Source of the DNA: Bacillota bacterium
Lineage (GTDB): Bacteria > Bacillota > Clostridia > Christensenellales > SZUA-584
NCBI GenBank assembly: GCA_023460085.1
Contig: JAEWRI010000036.1
Location: forward strand, 186,001-250,000
Direction: 5' to 3'
DNA: 64,000 bases
The notes under the pieces are model-generated. The model was not told where the DNA came from. It saw only the letters and a list, made by a program, of their open reading frames with translations, and did not search any database. Made by a program: the position numbers and the translations under genes. Shown one piece after another: positions 17,491-25,367 of the stretch (its first letter is position 1; the number at the start of each line of letters is the position of its first letter).

Positions 17491-18461
17491 CAGACCTTCA
17501 GTGTCCTCTCCCGGACGAGCTTCAGCAGCCCGATGGCGTCGTTGTCCGCCTGCATCCGCTGAATCTGCTCCTTCGGCAGCGATTTGGCGATGTCCATCAG
17601 CGCGTTGGCCCGGTCCACAAACTCCTGCGAAGCGGCGATTCCGTCCACGCGGCCCGGCCAGATGTCGATGACATACCAGCCGTCGTAGCCCACCGTGTCA
17701 AGCTGGTAGAAGAACTCCAGCGTCTCCCACAGGTGCACGGTGCCGAGTATCAAATCGTCGTCCGCCTGCCGGTAGTTGTCGTTGAGGTGGATGTGGAACA
17801 GGCGTCCGTATTCCTGCGCCAGCGCCACCGATTCCGCCGGGTTCTCCCCGCCGAAGAGCGCGTGCCCGATGTCAATGATAACGCCCAGATTGGGCAGCCC
17901 CACCTTCTCGCACATCAGCAGCGTTTTGCTGATGCCGGAGAGATACTGGTACGCCCGCGGCTCGCTCTTCTTGTATTCCACGGTCAGGTTGATGTCGCTG
18001 CGGTAGGCAGCTATTTCGTGCAGCGCCTCGGAAATGTAGCCCCAGCGCACCGCGTAATCGTCCTCAAAGGGATAGTCGTAGCCGTCGTGGGCGAGCCACA
18101 GCATCACGTCCACCCCGCCGCAGGCAGCGCAGTAGTCCATCGCCTCCTGCGTCCGCTTCACGATCTCCCGGCGGGCTTTCGCGTCGCGGTTCGCGAGCGA
18201 TCCGTTCTTCCAGTTCGCCGTGGTGTAATTGTCCGCGCAGACCGTGCCCACGCGCAGACCGTATCCGTCCAGCAGCGCCTTCATTTTATCCGGCGCCATG
18301 GTCTTGTCGTCGTAGAGCATCGGCAGCGCCTGTATGCCCCGGATACCGGAGATGATCTCCAGCTGTTCCTCCAGTGAAAGCCCCCGTTTATAGCCCTCCG
18401 GCACAAACCGGTCGTTGCACGGCGAGAACGCCGCGAGCGACGCTTCCAGCTTCACACCCAT
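17490..18461 (-). CDS. Sugar isomerase/epimerase (xylose isomerase-like TIM barrel)
   Basis: A 323-residue cytoplasmic TIM barrel. Metal-binding residues are visible at strand ends: TVEYKKSE, GVIIDIGHALF, FHIHLNDNY and the late VIDIWPGR. It lies one base after the mutarotase gene and overlaps the kinase gene by one base. By position it should interconvert the imported aldose and the ketose for the kinase, the role of rhamnose isomerase; no canonical RhaA is present in the window. Assignment beyond the superfamily is inference. Confidence 0.82.
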   Translation of the reverse strand: MGVKLEASLAAFSPCNDRFVPEGYKRGLSLEEQLEIISGIRGIQALPMLYDDKTMAPDKMKALLDGYGLRVGTVCADNYTTANWKNGSLANRDAKARREIVKRTQEAMDYCAACGGVDVMLWLAHDGYDYPFEDDYAVRWGYISEALHEIAAYRSDINLTVEYKKSEPRAYQYLSGISKTLLMCEKVGLPNLGVIIDIGHALFGGENPAESVALAQEYGRLFHIHLNDNYRQADDDLILGTVHLWETLEFFYQLDTVGYDGWYVIDIWPGRVDGIAASQEFVDRANALMDIAKSLPKEQIQRMQADNDAIGLLKLVRERTLKV

Positions 18462-18462
18462 G

Positions 18463-18783
18463 TCATTGCTCCTTTCCAGTGAACTCGAACAGGCAGGTCA
18501 GCGGCGTCATGAGCCCGTTTTCATCCGTGTCGTACCGGATGATGTCGCTCATGTACACATCCCAGCGTTTCTTGACGGGGCTGTCCGCCAGCGCGGCGCA
18601 CAGCGTTTCCATGTCATCCGTCTCAAAGTACTCTACCAGCTCGTCTCCGCGGTTCCAGATGGAATAGTTCCGGATTCCCGCGGTGCCCATCAATTCCAGC
18701 ATCTCCGGCCAGATTTCGTCATGCCGGCGCTTATATTCCTCCCGGCAGCCGGGCACCAGCCGAAACTTGCTTACGTACTTCAT
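18463..18783 (-). CDS. rhaM: L-rhamnose mutarotase
   Basis: 106 residues, the usual size for RhaM/RhaU, a dimeric ferredoxin-fold enzyme that interconverts the alpha and beta anomers of L-rhamnose. The signature EEYKRRHDEIWPE with His21, GIRNYSIWN, and DVYMSDIIRYD matches the family closely. It lies 3 bases after the permease stop and one base before the isomerase start. This is the best substrate clue for the operon: a rhamnose-type 6-deoxyhexose. Confidence 0.92.
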   Translation of the reverse strand: MKYVSKFRLVPGCREEYKRRHDEIWPEMLELMGTAGIRNYSIWNRGDELVEYFETDDMETLCAALADSPVKKRWDVYMSDIIRYDTDENGLMTPLTCLFEFTGKEQ

Positions 18784-18786
18784 GGT

Positions 18787-19776
18787 TTATTCGTACCCTC
18801 CGCCGCGCACGGAGTCAATCAGCACCGCCAGCACCAGCACGATACCGCGCACCAGCATCTGATAGTACGACTGCACGCTGAGCAGCGTCAGGCCGTTGTT
18901 GATAATGGTGATAATCAGCAGACCCAGGAACGTGCCGGAGAGCTTGCCCTTACCGCCCGCGAGGCTCAGCCCGCCGATGAGCACCGCCGTCACGATGTCC
19001 ATCTCCTGCCCGACGCCGCTGGAAGGAATGGACGCCGAAACCTGCGAAGCTGAAACGATGCCCGCGATGGCGGCGGTGAGGCCGCTGATGACCAGACCGC
19101 CCACGCGGACGCCTTTGATGTTGATGCCCGCCAGATAGCTTGCCTTGGAGTTCGCGCCCACCGCGTAAACCTTTCTGCCCAGCGCCGTACATTTCAATAT
19201 GAACGCTACAACCGCGTATACCACTACCATGATCCACACCGACATGGGCAGGCCGATAAAAAAGCCCCTGCCAACGAAGTTGTAAAACTCGTTGTCAATC
19301 GCCAGTATCTTGCTGGATGTGAGGATATAGCATACGGCGCGGTAGATGTTCATCGTGCCCAGCGTGGCGATAATCGGCGATATCTTGAATACGGTGACCA
19401 GGGTGCCGTTGATGAGGCCGCAGGCCGCGCCCACCAGCAGGCCGATGAGTACCAGCAGCACCATGGGCAGGCCGGTATCGAGAAGCTTGGCCATGATGAC
19501 CGCCGAAAGCGTCGCCGTGGCATACTGCGAGAGGTCAAAAGCGCCCATCAGCATAGAGACGGTGAGGCCGGAAGCCATGATACCAATCACCGCGGCGGCG
19601 AGGCCAATGTTGATGAAGTTCTTGCCGGTGAAGAAATATGGGGATAATAATGACAATACCACACACATCAATATCAGCGCAATGAGCAGGCTGAAATTGT
19701 AATCCTTCACGAAGGATTTCAGCCAGCCGAGCGCCTTCGAGGGCGACTTTGCTGCCGTCACGGACTTACTGGTCAT
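18787..19776 (-). CDS. Ribose-type sugar ABC transporter permease
   Basis: A 329-residue RbsC-family permease with eight to ten hydrophobic helices, the ASGLTVSMLMGAFDLS block after helix two, and the late TAVLIGGLSLAGGKGKLSGTFLG signature. It overlaps the ATPase gene by 11 bases. A single permease gene implies a homodimer; the rhizobial rhamnose importer has two different permeases (RhaP and RhaQ). Confidence 0.93.
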   Translation of the reverse strand: MTSKSVTAAKSPSKALGWLKSFVKDYNFSLLIALILMCVVLSLLSPYFFTGKNFINIGLAAAVIGIMASGLTVSMLMGAFDLSQYATATLSAVIMAKLLDTGLPMVLLVLIGLLVGAACGLINGTLVTVFKISPIIATLGTMNIYRAVCYILTSSKILAIDNEFYNFVGRGFFIGLPMSVWIMVVVYAVVAFILKCTALGRKVYAVGANSKASYLAGINIKGVRVGGLVISGLTAAIAGIVSASQVSASIPSSGVGQEMDIVTAVLIGGLSLAGGKGKLSGTFLGLLIITIINNGLTLLSVQSYYQMLVRGIVLVLAVLIDSVRGGGYE

Positions 19777-21265
19777 TGTTCTTGCCTCCTATAGCTTTAA
19801 TCAGCAGATTTTCCTGAGTGAAGTCTTCCTTCGTCAACTCTCCGGCCATGCTGCCCTCGTGAATGACGATGATGCGATCCGACATCGCGATAATCTCCGG
19901 CAGCTCGGAGGAAATCATAATCGTCGCGATGCCGCTGTGCTGCAGCTGCTCGATGAGCTTGTATATTTCCGCCTTGGCGCCCACGTCCACACCGCGCGTA
20001 GGTTCGTTCAGTATCAGCACCCGCGGCTCCGTCGCCAGCCATTTGGCCAGCACCACCTTCTGCTGGTTGCCGCCGCTTAAGCTGTCTATCTCCACATCGA
20101 TGCCGGGGGTGCGTATTGAAAACTGCTCCACCCACTTTCGCACCGTCTGTGTCTCCTTCTTGAACTGCAGCGCAAGCAGCTTTTGCAGCCGGTCGATGAT
20201 AGCGATGGAGATGTTTGCTTTGACGGTATGGCTCAGTATCAAGCCTTCCTGTTTCCTGTCGGCGGGCACATACGCGATGCCGTGCTTCTTCGCGTTTGCG
20301 GGGGAGTTGATTTTCGTTTTCTTCCCGTTCACCCATATCTCCCCGGCGAGCATACGGTTTGCGCCGAATATGGTCTCCACGATGTTGGTTCTGCCGGAGC
20401 CCATCAGCCCGAAAAGCCCTACCACTTCACCTTCCGCCACGCTGAAGCTGATGTCGCGCACTTTGCTGGTGGTAAGCCCTTTTACCTCCAGCACCGTCCT
20501 GCCCTTCTGCGCCGTTTTCTTGGGATACATCTCGCCCAGCGTCCTGCCGACCATGTGCGCAATCAGCTGCTGGCGATCGGTTTCGGCGGTATTGAGCAGC
20601 GCCACCTTCTTGCCGTCGCGCATCACCTGCACCTTGTTGGACACCTCGAATATCTCGTCCAGCCGATGCGATATGTAGATGATGGATTTCCCCTCGCTCG
20701 CAAGCATCTTGATGATTTTAAACAGCGTCTCTATCTCGGCCTTATTGAGCGCCGCGGTGGGCTCGTCCATGACGAGTATCTTGATATCCTTGGAGAGTGC
20801 CTTTGCGATTTCGACCATCTGTTTCTCGGCGATCGACAGACTGGACTCCTCGGTAAACGGATCGTGGTGCAGTCCGATTCTGCGCAGCAGCGCCTCCGTA
20901 TTGACCCTGAGCGTTTTATAATCAACCGTTTTGGATAATTTCCGTTTTGGGAGATTGCCAAGAAAGATATTCTCCGCAATCGTCAGTTCGTCGACGTTAT
21001 TGAGCTCCTGATACATAACGCTGATGCCTTCACGTATCGAATCCTTTGGGTTGTTGAAATTGACCTTTTTGCCTTCCAGCCATATCTCTCCCTCGTCCGC
21101 GGTGTACGCGCCTGAAAGGATCTTGATCAGCGTGGATTTGCCCGCGCCGTTCTCCCCGAGCAGCGCCAGAATATCTCCCTGATCCAACGAGAGATCCACC
21201 CCCTGCAGAGCCTTAACGCCGGGGAATGTTTTGGAGATCCCTTTCATCTCAAGAATGCATCCCAT
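19766..21265 (-). CDS. Ribose-type sugar ABC transporter ATP-binding protein (double cassette)
   Basis: A 499-residue RbsA/MglA-family ATPase with two nucleotide-binding domains. The first Walker A is GENGAGKST (about residues 38-46) with signature SIAEKQ; the second has the degenerate GLMGSGRTN, signature LSGGNQQK, and LNEPTRGVDVGAK. GGGAGG lies 6 bases before the ATG. It energises uptake by the permease and the lipoprotein encoded upstream. A 135-base gap with hairpins separates it from the binding-protein gene. Confidence 0.94.
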   Translation of the reverse strand: MGCILEMKGISKTFPGVKALQGVDLSLDQGDILALLGENGAGKSTLIKILSGAYTADEGEIWLEGKKVNFNNPKDSIREGISVMYQELNNVDELTIAENIFLGNLPKRKLSKTVDYKTLRVNTEALLRRIGLHHDPFTEESSLSIAEKQMVEIAKALSKDIKILVMDEPTAALNKAEIETLFKIIKMLASEGKSIIYISHRLDEIFEVSNKVQVMRDGKKVALLNTAETDRQQLIAHMVGRTLGEMYPKKTAQKGRTVLEVKGLTTSKVRDISFSVAEGEVVGLFGLMGSGRTNIVETIFGANRMLAGEIWVNGKKTKINSPANAKKHGIAYVPADRKQEGLILSHTVKANISIAIIDRLQKLLALQFKKETQTVRKWVEQFSIRTPGIDVEIDSLSGGNQQKVVLAKWLATEPRVLILNEPTRGVDVGAKAEIYKLIEQLQHSGIATIMISSELPEIIAMSDRIIVIHEGSMAGELTKEDFTQENLLIKAIGGKNNDQ

Positions 21266-21322
21266 CTTATTCCTCCCAGTAATTCCGTTAACCTGTTCAG
21301 CTGCCTGCCGCTGCAGACAGCC

Positions 21323-21390
21323 CAGGGCACAAGCCCTGTTTTCATTGGCTGACCGCCGGCCAGACGGATATTCCCGAATGGCCGGCAGCC
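21323..21390 (-). repeat. Intercistronic hairpins between binding protein and ATPase genes
   Basis: Two stem-loops lie between the lipoprotein stop (21401) and the ATPase start. One spans 21347-21390, with GCCGGCCA pairing TGGCCGGC and an outer GGCTG/CAGCC. The other spans 21323-21338, CAGGGC pairing GCCCTG. Neither has a U-tract, so RNA stabilisation and higher binding-protein expression are more likely than full termination. Confidence 0.6.
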
Positions 21391-21400
21391 AGTACTGGTC

Positions 21401-22450
21401 TTAGCCTATATCATTGACATTGGTGCGGTCAATCATATACAGCTCCGGGCTCTGCGTGCGCGGAACATCCGTATCGCCGTTCAGCAGCTTCATGATCGTA
21501 TCCAGCGCCACTTCGCCGTACTTATCCAGGCTGAAAGATACGCTGCCAATCCAGCAGTTGTCCTTGGTCTTGAAGTTCTCGACGGACGAAGTCTCGCCGC
21601 CGTAGGAGTAGATTACGCAATCCGCAGAGCGATCCGCCGCTTCCACCGCCGCCAGCGTACCCACGCCGCCCGCGTCGTTGTTGGCCGCAAACACGATCTT
21701 GTGGGAATCGGGATGCGCGGTCAAAAAGTCCGTCGCCATGGTCTTGGCCTTCAGCGTGTCGCCGCCGTTATCCAGCCAAATCACCTTATCCTCAGGCAAA
21801 TCGAGGCCGTTGGCCGCCAGCTGGGAAATGGCGCCCTCCTGGCGTTTCTTGACGTCCGGTCCGGCGATTTCCGGGAAGAAGCATACGAAGTAGTCAATCT
21901 CTCCGCCCCAGTTGTCGTTGATGTATTGCGTCATATAATCGCCCGCCACCACGCCGGCCTGCCAGTTGTCCGCGCCCACCAGATAGGAGTACTCTTCGTC
22001 GAAAGGCACGTCGCAGGTGACGAGTATGATGCCGTTCTCTTCGCAGGTTTTCACCGTGGTCGCCCCGACATCCGCAAACCATGTGGCATCAATGATCGCA
22101 TCCACGTCCTGAATCAGAAAGTTCTCAATGTTCTGCGGCACCTTGGTGGGGTCCGCGTTGATGTCCGCAAAAACCAGCTCGACGTTGTAGTTCTTCGCTG
22201 CGCTGGTAATTCCGTTGAGAATGATCTGGCTGGACTCAAAGCTTTCCTGATAGCTGTGGACGCCAATCTTGTACGTCTTTCCGCCCGCGTTGGATGCGGC
22301 CAAAGAGGCGTCAGCGGTGTCCGCGGGGGCAGATGCCGTTTCGCCGGATCCCGAGGGCTCTGTCTGCTGCGAGCACGCGGCAAACAACGTGAGCGTCATC
22401 AGTATCACCAGGCACAGAGACAACGCTTTTACCAGCTTGTTCTTCTTCAT
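21401..22450 (-). CDS. Ribose/rhamnose-type sugar-binding lipoprotein
   Basis: A 349-residue periplasmic-binding-like protein (RbsB/RhaS type, Peripla_BP_4). The signal peptide ends in the lipobox LFAAC with lipidated Cys26, followed by a Ser/Gly/Ala linker. Characteristic blocks are YKIGVHSYQESFES, VDAIIDATWF and FAANNDAGGVGTLAAVEAA. First gene of the 14-gene operon; GGAGG precedes the ATG and a strong promoter lies at 22573-22602. With rhamnose mutarotase downstream, a rhamnose-like monosaccharide is the probable ligand. Confidence 0.92.
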   Translation of the reverse strand: MKKNKLVKALSLCLVILMTLTLFAACSQQTEPSGSGETASAPADTADASLAASNAGGKTYKIGVHSYQESFESSQIILNGITSAAKNYNVELVFADINADPTKVPQNIENFLIQDVDAIIDATWFADVGATTVKTCEENGIILVTCDVPFDEEYSYLVGADNWQAGVVAGDYMTQYINDNWGGEIDYFVCFFPEIAGPDVKKRQEGAISQLAANGLDLPEDKVIWLDNGGDTLKAKTMATDFLTAHPDSHKIVFAANNDAGGVGTLAAVEAADRSADCVIYSYGGETSSVENFKTKDNCWIGSVSFSLDKYGEVALDTIMKLLNGDTDVPRTQSPELYMIDRTNVNDIG

Positions 22451-22470
22451 CTTTTGTCCTCCTTTAATTT

Positions 22471-22500
22471 GCAGACAAAACCGAACATTCGGCCGTCTGC
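22471..22500 (-). promoter_or_regulatory. Leader hairpin just upstream of the binding-protein ribosome site
   Basis: GCAGAC and GTCTGC (6 bp) enclose CCGAA/TTCGG (5 bp) in a 30-base imperfect palindrome about 20 bases before the lipoprotein start. It lies downstream of the promoter, so it is in the mRNA leader. It could stabilise the mRNA 5' end or be an operator; no known riboswitch fits. Confidence 0.45.
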
Positions 22501-22572
22501 TTAAATTTAATATTTAAGTTAATATTTATTTCTTTTATTATTATTAATCTGTGTTTTTTAAGTTATAAATGC

Positions 22573-22602
22573 ATTATAAATTAGTGTATATATAAATGTC
22601 AA
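22573..22602 (-). promoter_or_regulatory. Strong promoter of the rhamnose-like operon
   Basis: On the minus strand a perfect TTGACA (22597-22602), an 18-base AT-rich spacer and a perfect TATAAT (22573-22578). The implied leader is about 115 bases. Confidence 0.85.
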
Positions 22603-22624
22603 GTTTAAATTTTAACCCAAACAT

Positions 22625-22662
22625 CTTATATTTTTGCTATAAATAGCTTATACTTTTGTTAT
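22625..22662. promoter_or_regulatory. Direct-repeat operator in the divergent control region
   Basis: Two 16-base direct repeats, CTTATATTTTTGCTAT (22625-22640) and CTTATACTTTTGTTAT (22647-22662), match at 14 of 16 positions and are 22 bases apart, about two helical turns. They lie between the importer promoter and the DeoR-family gene. Such tandem sites are typical for DeoR regulators, so this is the probable operator of the protein at 22738-23493. A short palindrome GCTATAAATAGC bridges them. Confidence 0.6.
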
Positions 22663-22737
22663 ATTCTTCGACTTATCGCTTGACAGTATAAGGTTTGATA
22701 TGAGAGAATGAATTGAATATATCAAAGGAATATAATA

Positions 22738-23493
22738 ATGAACGCAACGGAGCGAAGAAAAAAAATCGAGCTGTTATTGACGGAAAAGAAGGAGATGGAC
22801 GTCAGCGAAATCAATAACATGTTTGAGGTCTCGGGTGTTACCATCCGGAATGATTTGATCTATTTGGAGCGCAAGGGGATAGCCAAGCGGCTGTTCGGCA
22901 AAATCGTTTTACGAAGCGACGTCAATTACAACACGGCGCTTTCAGACTCCAGAAATATCGCTGAAAAAGAAAAGATCGGCAAATATGCCGCCAGCCTCAT
23001 CAAGCCGGGCATCTCCGTGCTGTTCTACGCGGGCTCCACAACGCAGCAAATCGTACGCTTTATCGATCCCGATATCAAGTTCATCGCGGTAACCAATTCC
23101 GTCACCATCGCGCATGAGCTGCGCAGCCTGCCCAACGCCAGCATCGTCATGATAGGCGGCAATTTCAGCCACAGCGTGGGCGCTACCTACGGCCTTCAGG
23201 CCATCAAGCAGTTTCAGGAGTATAACTACGACCTGCTGTTCCTTTCCGTCGACGGCATCGATTCCGAGATGGGCATTACAAATAAGCAGCCGTTCGAGAG
23301 CGATGTGAACCGTGTGATCATCGAGCGCTCCAATACCGTCGTCGTCGTCGCGGACAACAGCAAAATCGGCAACGTCACTTTTGTACAGATGGGCGACGTC
23401 ACCGATGTGGATATGCTGATTACCGACGCAAAAGCGCCTTCGGAAGCGATTGATAAAATACGGGCTAAAGGCATTCAGGTTGTCACGACCTGA
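22738..23493 (+). CDS. DeoR-family transcriptional regulator
   Basis: A 251-residue regulator with an N-terminal DeoR-type winged helix (RRKKIELLLTEKKEMDVSEI, then GVTIRNDLIYLERKG; residues ~3-55) and a C-terminal DeoRC sensor domain of ribose-5-phosphate isomerase fold, which usually binds a phosphorylated sugar. AAAGGAA lies before the ATG. It is divergent from the rhamnose-like operon across a 287-base AT-rich control region, so it is the likely local repressor, responding to the kinase or aldolase product. Rhizobial rhamnose loci also have a DeoR-family regulator. Confidence 0.92.
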   Translation: MNATERRKKIELLLTEKKEMDVSEINNMFEVSGVTIRNDLIYLERKGIAKRLFGKIVLRSDVNYNTALSDSRNIAEKEKIGKYAASLIKPGISVLFYAGSTTQQIVRFIDPDIKFIAVTNSVTIAHELRSLPNASIVMIGGNFSHSVGATYGLQAIKQFQEYNYDLLFLSVDGIDSEMGITNKQPFESDVNRVIIERSNTVVVVADNSKIGNVTFVQMGDVTDVDMLITDAKAPSEAIDKIRAKGIQVVTT

Positions 23494-23532
23494 GCGTCTG
23501 CCGGTTATGAGTTGCTATGCATTAACACCGCG

Positions 23533-23560
23533 AAACAGCAGAGTTACCCTCTGCTGTTTT
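23533..23560 (+). terminator. Rho-independent terminator after the DeoR gene
   Basis: An 11-bp perfect stem, AAACAGCAGAG with CTCTGCTGTTT, a 5-base loop and a T-rich tail. It lies 40 bases after the regulator stop and between convergent genes. Confidence 0.9.
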
Positions 23561-23647
23561 TATATATAATTGTCGTCTACAGCCGATCCACAAAGACGCT
23601 GCGGCATTTTCAGCGGGACGGCAGATCAGAAAGGGCTACCGCTGTAT

Positions 23648-24586
23648 TCATCGCAAAAGGCATAATGCCTTACCCGGGTTCACCGTCATGATTGCATTCA
23701 CAGCCGCCGCGCCGATTCGATCATCGAGCATGTACCGGAAGCGGGTCAGCAGGTCGTCCAGTCCGAATGCCCCGCCGTAGTTCTTCAGCCTCTGGTTGGT
23801 CGTGTCCAGGCCCATCAGCAATTTCGAAGCATAGCCCGCGTTCACCATCGCTTCGATCAACTGCGCCTCCGCCTCGTCGCTGTGATACTTTTCCCGGTGT
23901 ATCGTATCGTATTCGAGGTATACGCCTGCCTCCGCCAGTTCCATATGATACTCCGCATCGTACCGCGCGCGGTCCAGGTGGCAGAATATCAGGCGGTCCG
24001 GTTTGATATGGTATTGTCCGAAAAACGCCACCAGAGAGAACGCATCCGCGCCGGGATCAAAATGCACATAAATAGGCGCGCCCGCAGCCTGCGCCGCATT
24101 GGCCGCCGCAGAAAAAAGCTTTGCGTAGGTGCTGTTTGCTTTGTATGTATCCTGAATCGCGGCGCATTTAATGAGACCCGCTTTGGCGGAGACCCCTTGC
24201 CCCTCGTCCATGCCTTCTTTCACTTCGCGGATATAGATGCGGGTCAGGTCGTCTTCGCTTCGGTTTTCGAACCAGTCCGCATCCTCGAAGAACTCCGTTT
24301 TGTGAAAGCCGGTGCAGGCGATGATATTCACACCCGTCTGCTCGCTGACCTTTTTCAGATTCGCCGCCTGCCTGCCGCACCCGCAGGGCTGCGCGTCCAC
24401 AAAGCTTTGGCCGCCCGCCTGCTTATACAAAAGAACCTCTGCCAGCGACTTATCAAAGTCGTCCATGTACAGGGCTTCATTGATGCGTCTGGAAGGACCA
24501 TCCGAGAGGAAAATATGCTCGTGGCACTGGCACCAGCCAAGCTGCGCAGGCGCGATATCGCCCGTCACCGTTCTGATTACGCTCAT
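23648..24586 (-). CDS. Phosphotriesterase-family hydrolase (probable sugar lactonase)
   Basis: A 312-residue TIM-barrel binuclear metal hydrolase of the PTE/PHP family (COG1735). The complete ligand set is visible: HEH at residues 22-24, Lys140 for the carbamylated bridge, His175 in YVHFDPG, His203 in FCHLDR and Asp261 in MGLDTTN. Bacterial relatives in sugar loci hydrolyse phosphorylated sugar lactones. As the last gene of the operon with sugar dehydrogenases and a KDPG-type aldolase, lactone opening is the most likely job. A 123-base gap separates it from the aldolase gene. Confidence 0.85.
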   Translation of the reverse strand: MSVIRTVTGDIAPAQLGWCQCHEHIFLSDGPSRRINEALYMDDFDKSLAEVLLYKQAGGQSFVDAQPCGCGRQAANLKKVSEQTGVNIIACTGFHKTEFFEDADWFENRSEDDLTRIYIREVKEGMDEGQGVSAKAGLIKCAAIQDTYKANSTYAKLFSAAANAAQAAGAPIYVHFDPGADAFSLVAFFGQYHIKPDRLIFCHLDRARYDAEYHMELAEAGVYLEYDTIHREKYHSDEAEAQLIEAMVNAGYASKLLMGLDTTNQRLKNYGGAFGLDDLLTRFRYMLDDRIGAAAVNAIMTVNPGKALCLLR

Positions 24587-24637
24587 GGGTTACGACTCCA
24601 TCCATCTGTTCATTTAAATTATTGTGAACGCCATAAA

Positions 24638-24657
24638 GGGCAACTGAATCAGTGCCC
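24638..24657 (-). terminator. Weak hairpin before the PTE-family gene
   Basis: GGGCA and TGCCC with CTG/CAG form an imperfect stem with one bulged base; on the minus strand it is followed by TTTATGG. It lies between the aldolase and PTE-family genes and could lower expression of the last gene. Weak support only. Confidence 0.3.
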
Positions 24658-24709
24658 CCATGACCTCTCCCCACCGAGAAACTATTTCTGTCGCGCGTAC
24701 CAAATCTGT

Positions 24710-25354
24710 CTACTTGTTTCTTGCTTTCTTCACTTCCTCGACCATCTGTTTGCCGATGGTGACGATGGAAGCATAGTCGCCCTTCTTGGCTCCGGCGGTC
24801 AGGCTGCTGCCCGCGCCGACGGCCACCGCGCCCGCTTTGATCCATTCCGAGATGTTCTCGACGGTCACGCCGCCCGTGGGCATCATCTTCATCTGCGGCA
24901 GCGGCCCCTTGAACGCCTTGATGATTTTGGGCCCGAACAGCTCGCCCGGGAATATCTTGATGATGTCCGCACCGGCCTTCATGCCGTCCACGGCTTCCTT
25001 CACCGTCATGGCTCCCGGCATGCACGCGATGTCGTACGTGTTGCACAGCTTCACCGTCTCGACATCCAGACACGGGCTGACCACGTATTTCGCTCCCGCC
25101 AGTATGGCAGCGCGCGCCGTTTCCTTGTCCAGCACGGTGCCTGCGCCGATGATGATCTGATCGTCCGAATACTCGGCGCTCAGGCTCTCGATAATCTTCA
25201 GCGCGCCCGGCACGGTAAATGTGATCTCAATGCCCACGATACCGGCTTCCATACACGCCGCCGCGATTTTCTTCGCCTGCTCTGCGCTCTCGGCGCGCAC
25301 CACGGCCACAACGCCGCAGTCCGTCAGCCTCTTTATCACTTCCGCTTTTCCCAT
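24710..25354 (-). CDS. eda: 2-keto-3-deoxy-6-phosphogluconate-type aldolase
   Basis: 214 residues, the normal size for KDPG/KHG aldolase, a class I enzyme that splits 2-keto-3-deoxy sugar acids (usually phosphorylated) into pyruvate and an aldehyde. Glu43 in GIEITF, the VVSPCLD loop and the Schiff-base Lys133 in DIIKIFPGE are in place. I chose ATG 25354 because GAGAGGA precedes it; an in-frame TTG lies 7 codons upstream. Positioned with lactonase and dehydrogenase genes, it would be the cleavage step of an Entner-Doudoroff-like route; no dehydratase is encoded in the operon. Confidence 0.92.
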   Translation of the reverse strand: MGKAEVIKRLTDCGVVAVVRAESAEQAKKIAAACMEAGIVGIEITFTVPGALKIIESLSAEYSDDQIIIGAGTVLDKETARAAILAGAKYVVSPCLDVETVKLCNTYDIACMPGAMTVKEAVDGMKAGADIIKIFPGELFGPKIIKAFKGPLPQMKMMPTGGVTVENISEWIKAGAVAVGAGSSLTAGAKKGDYASIVTIGKQMVEEVKKARNK

Positions 25355-25367
25355 GGTGTTATCCTCT

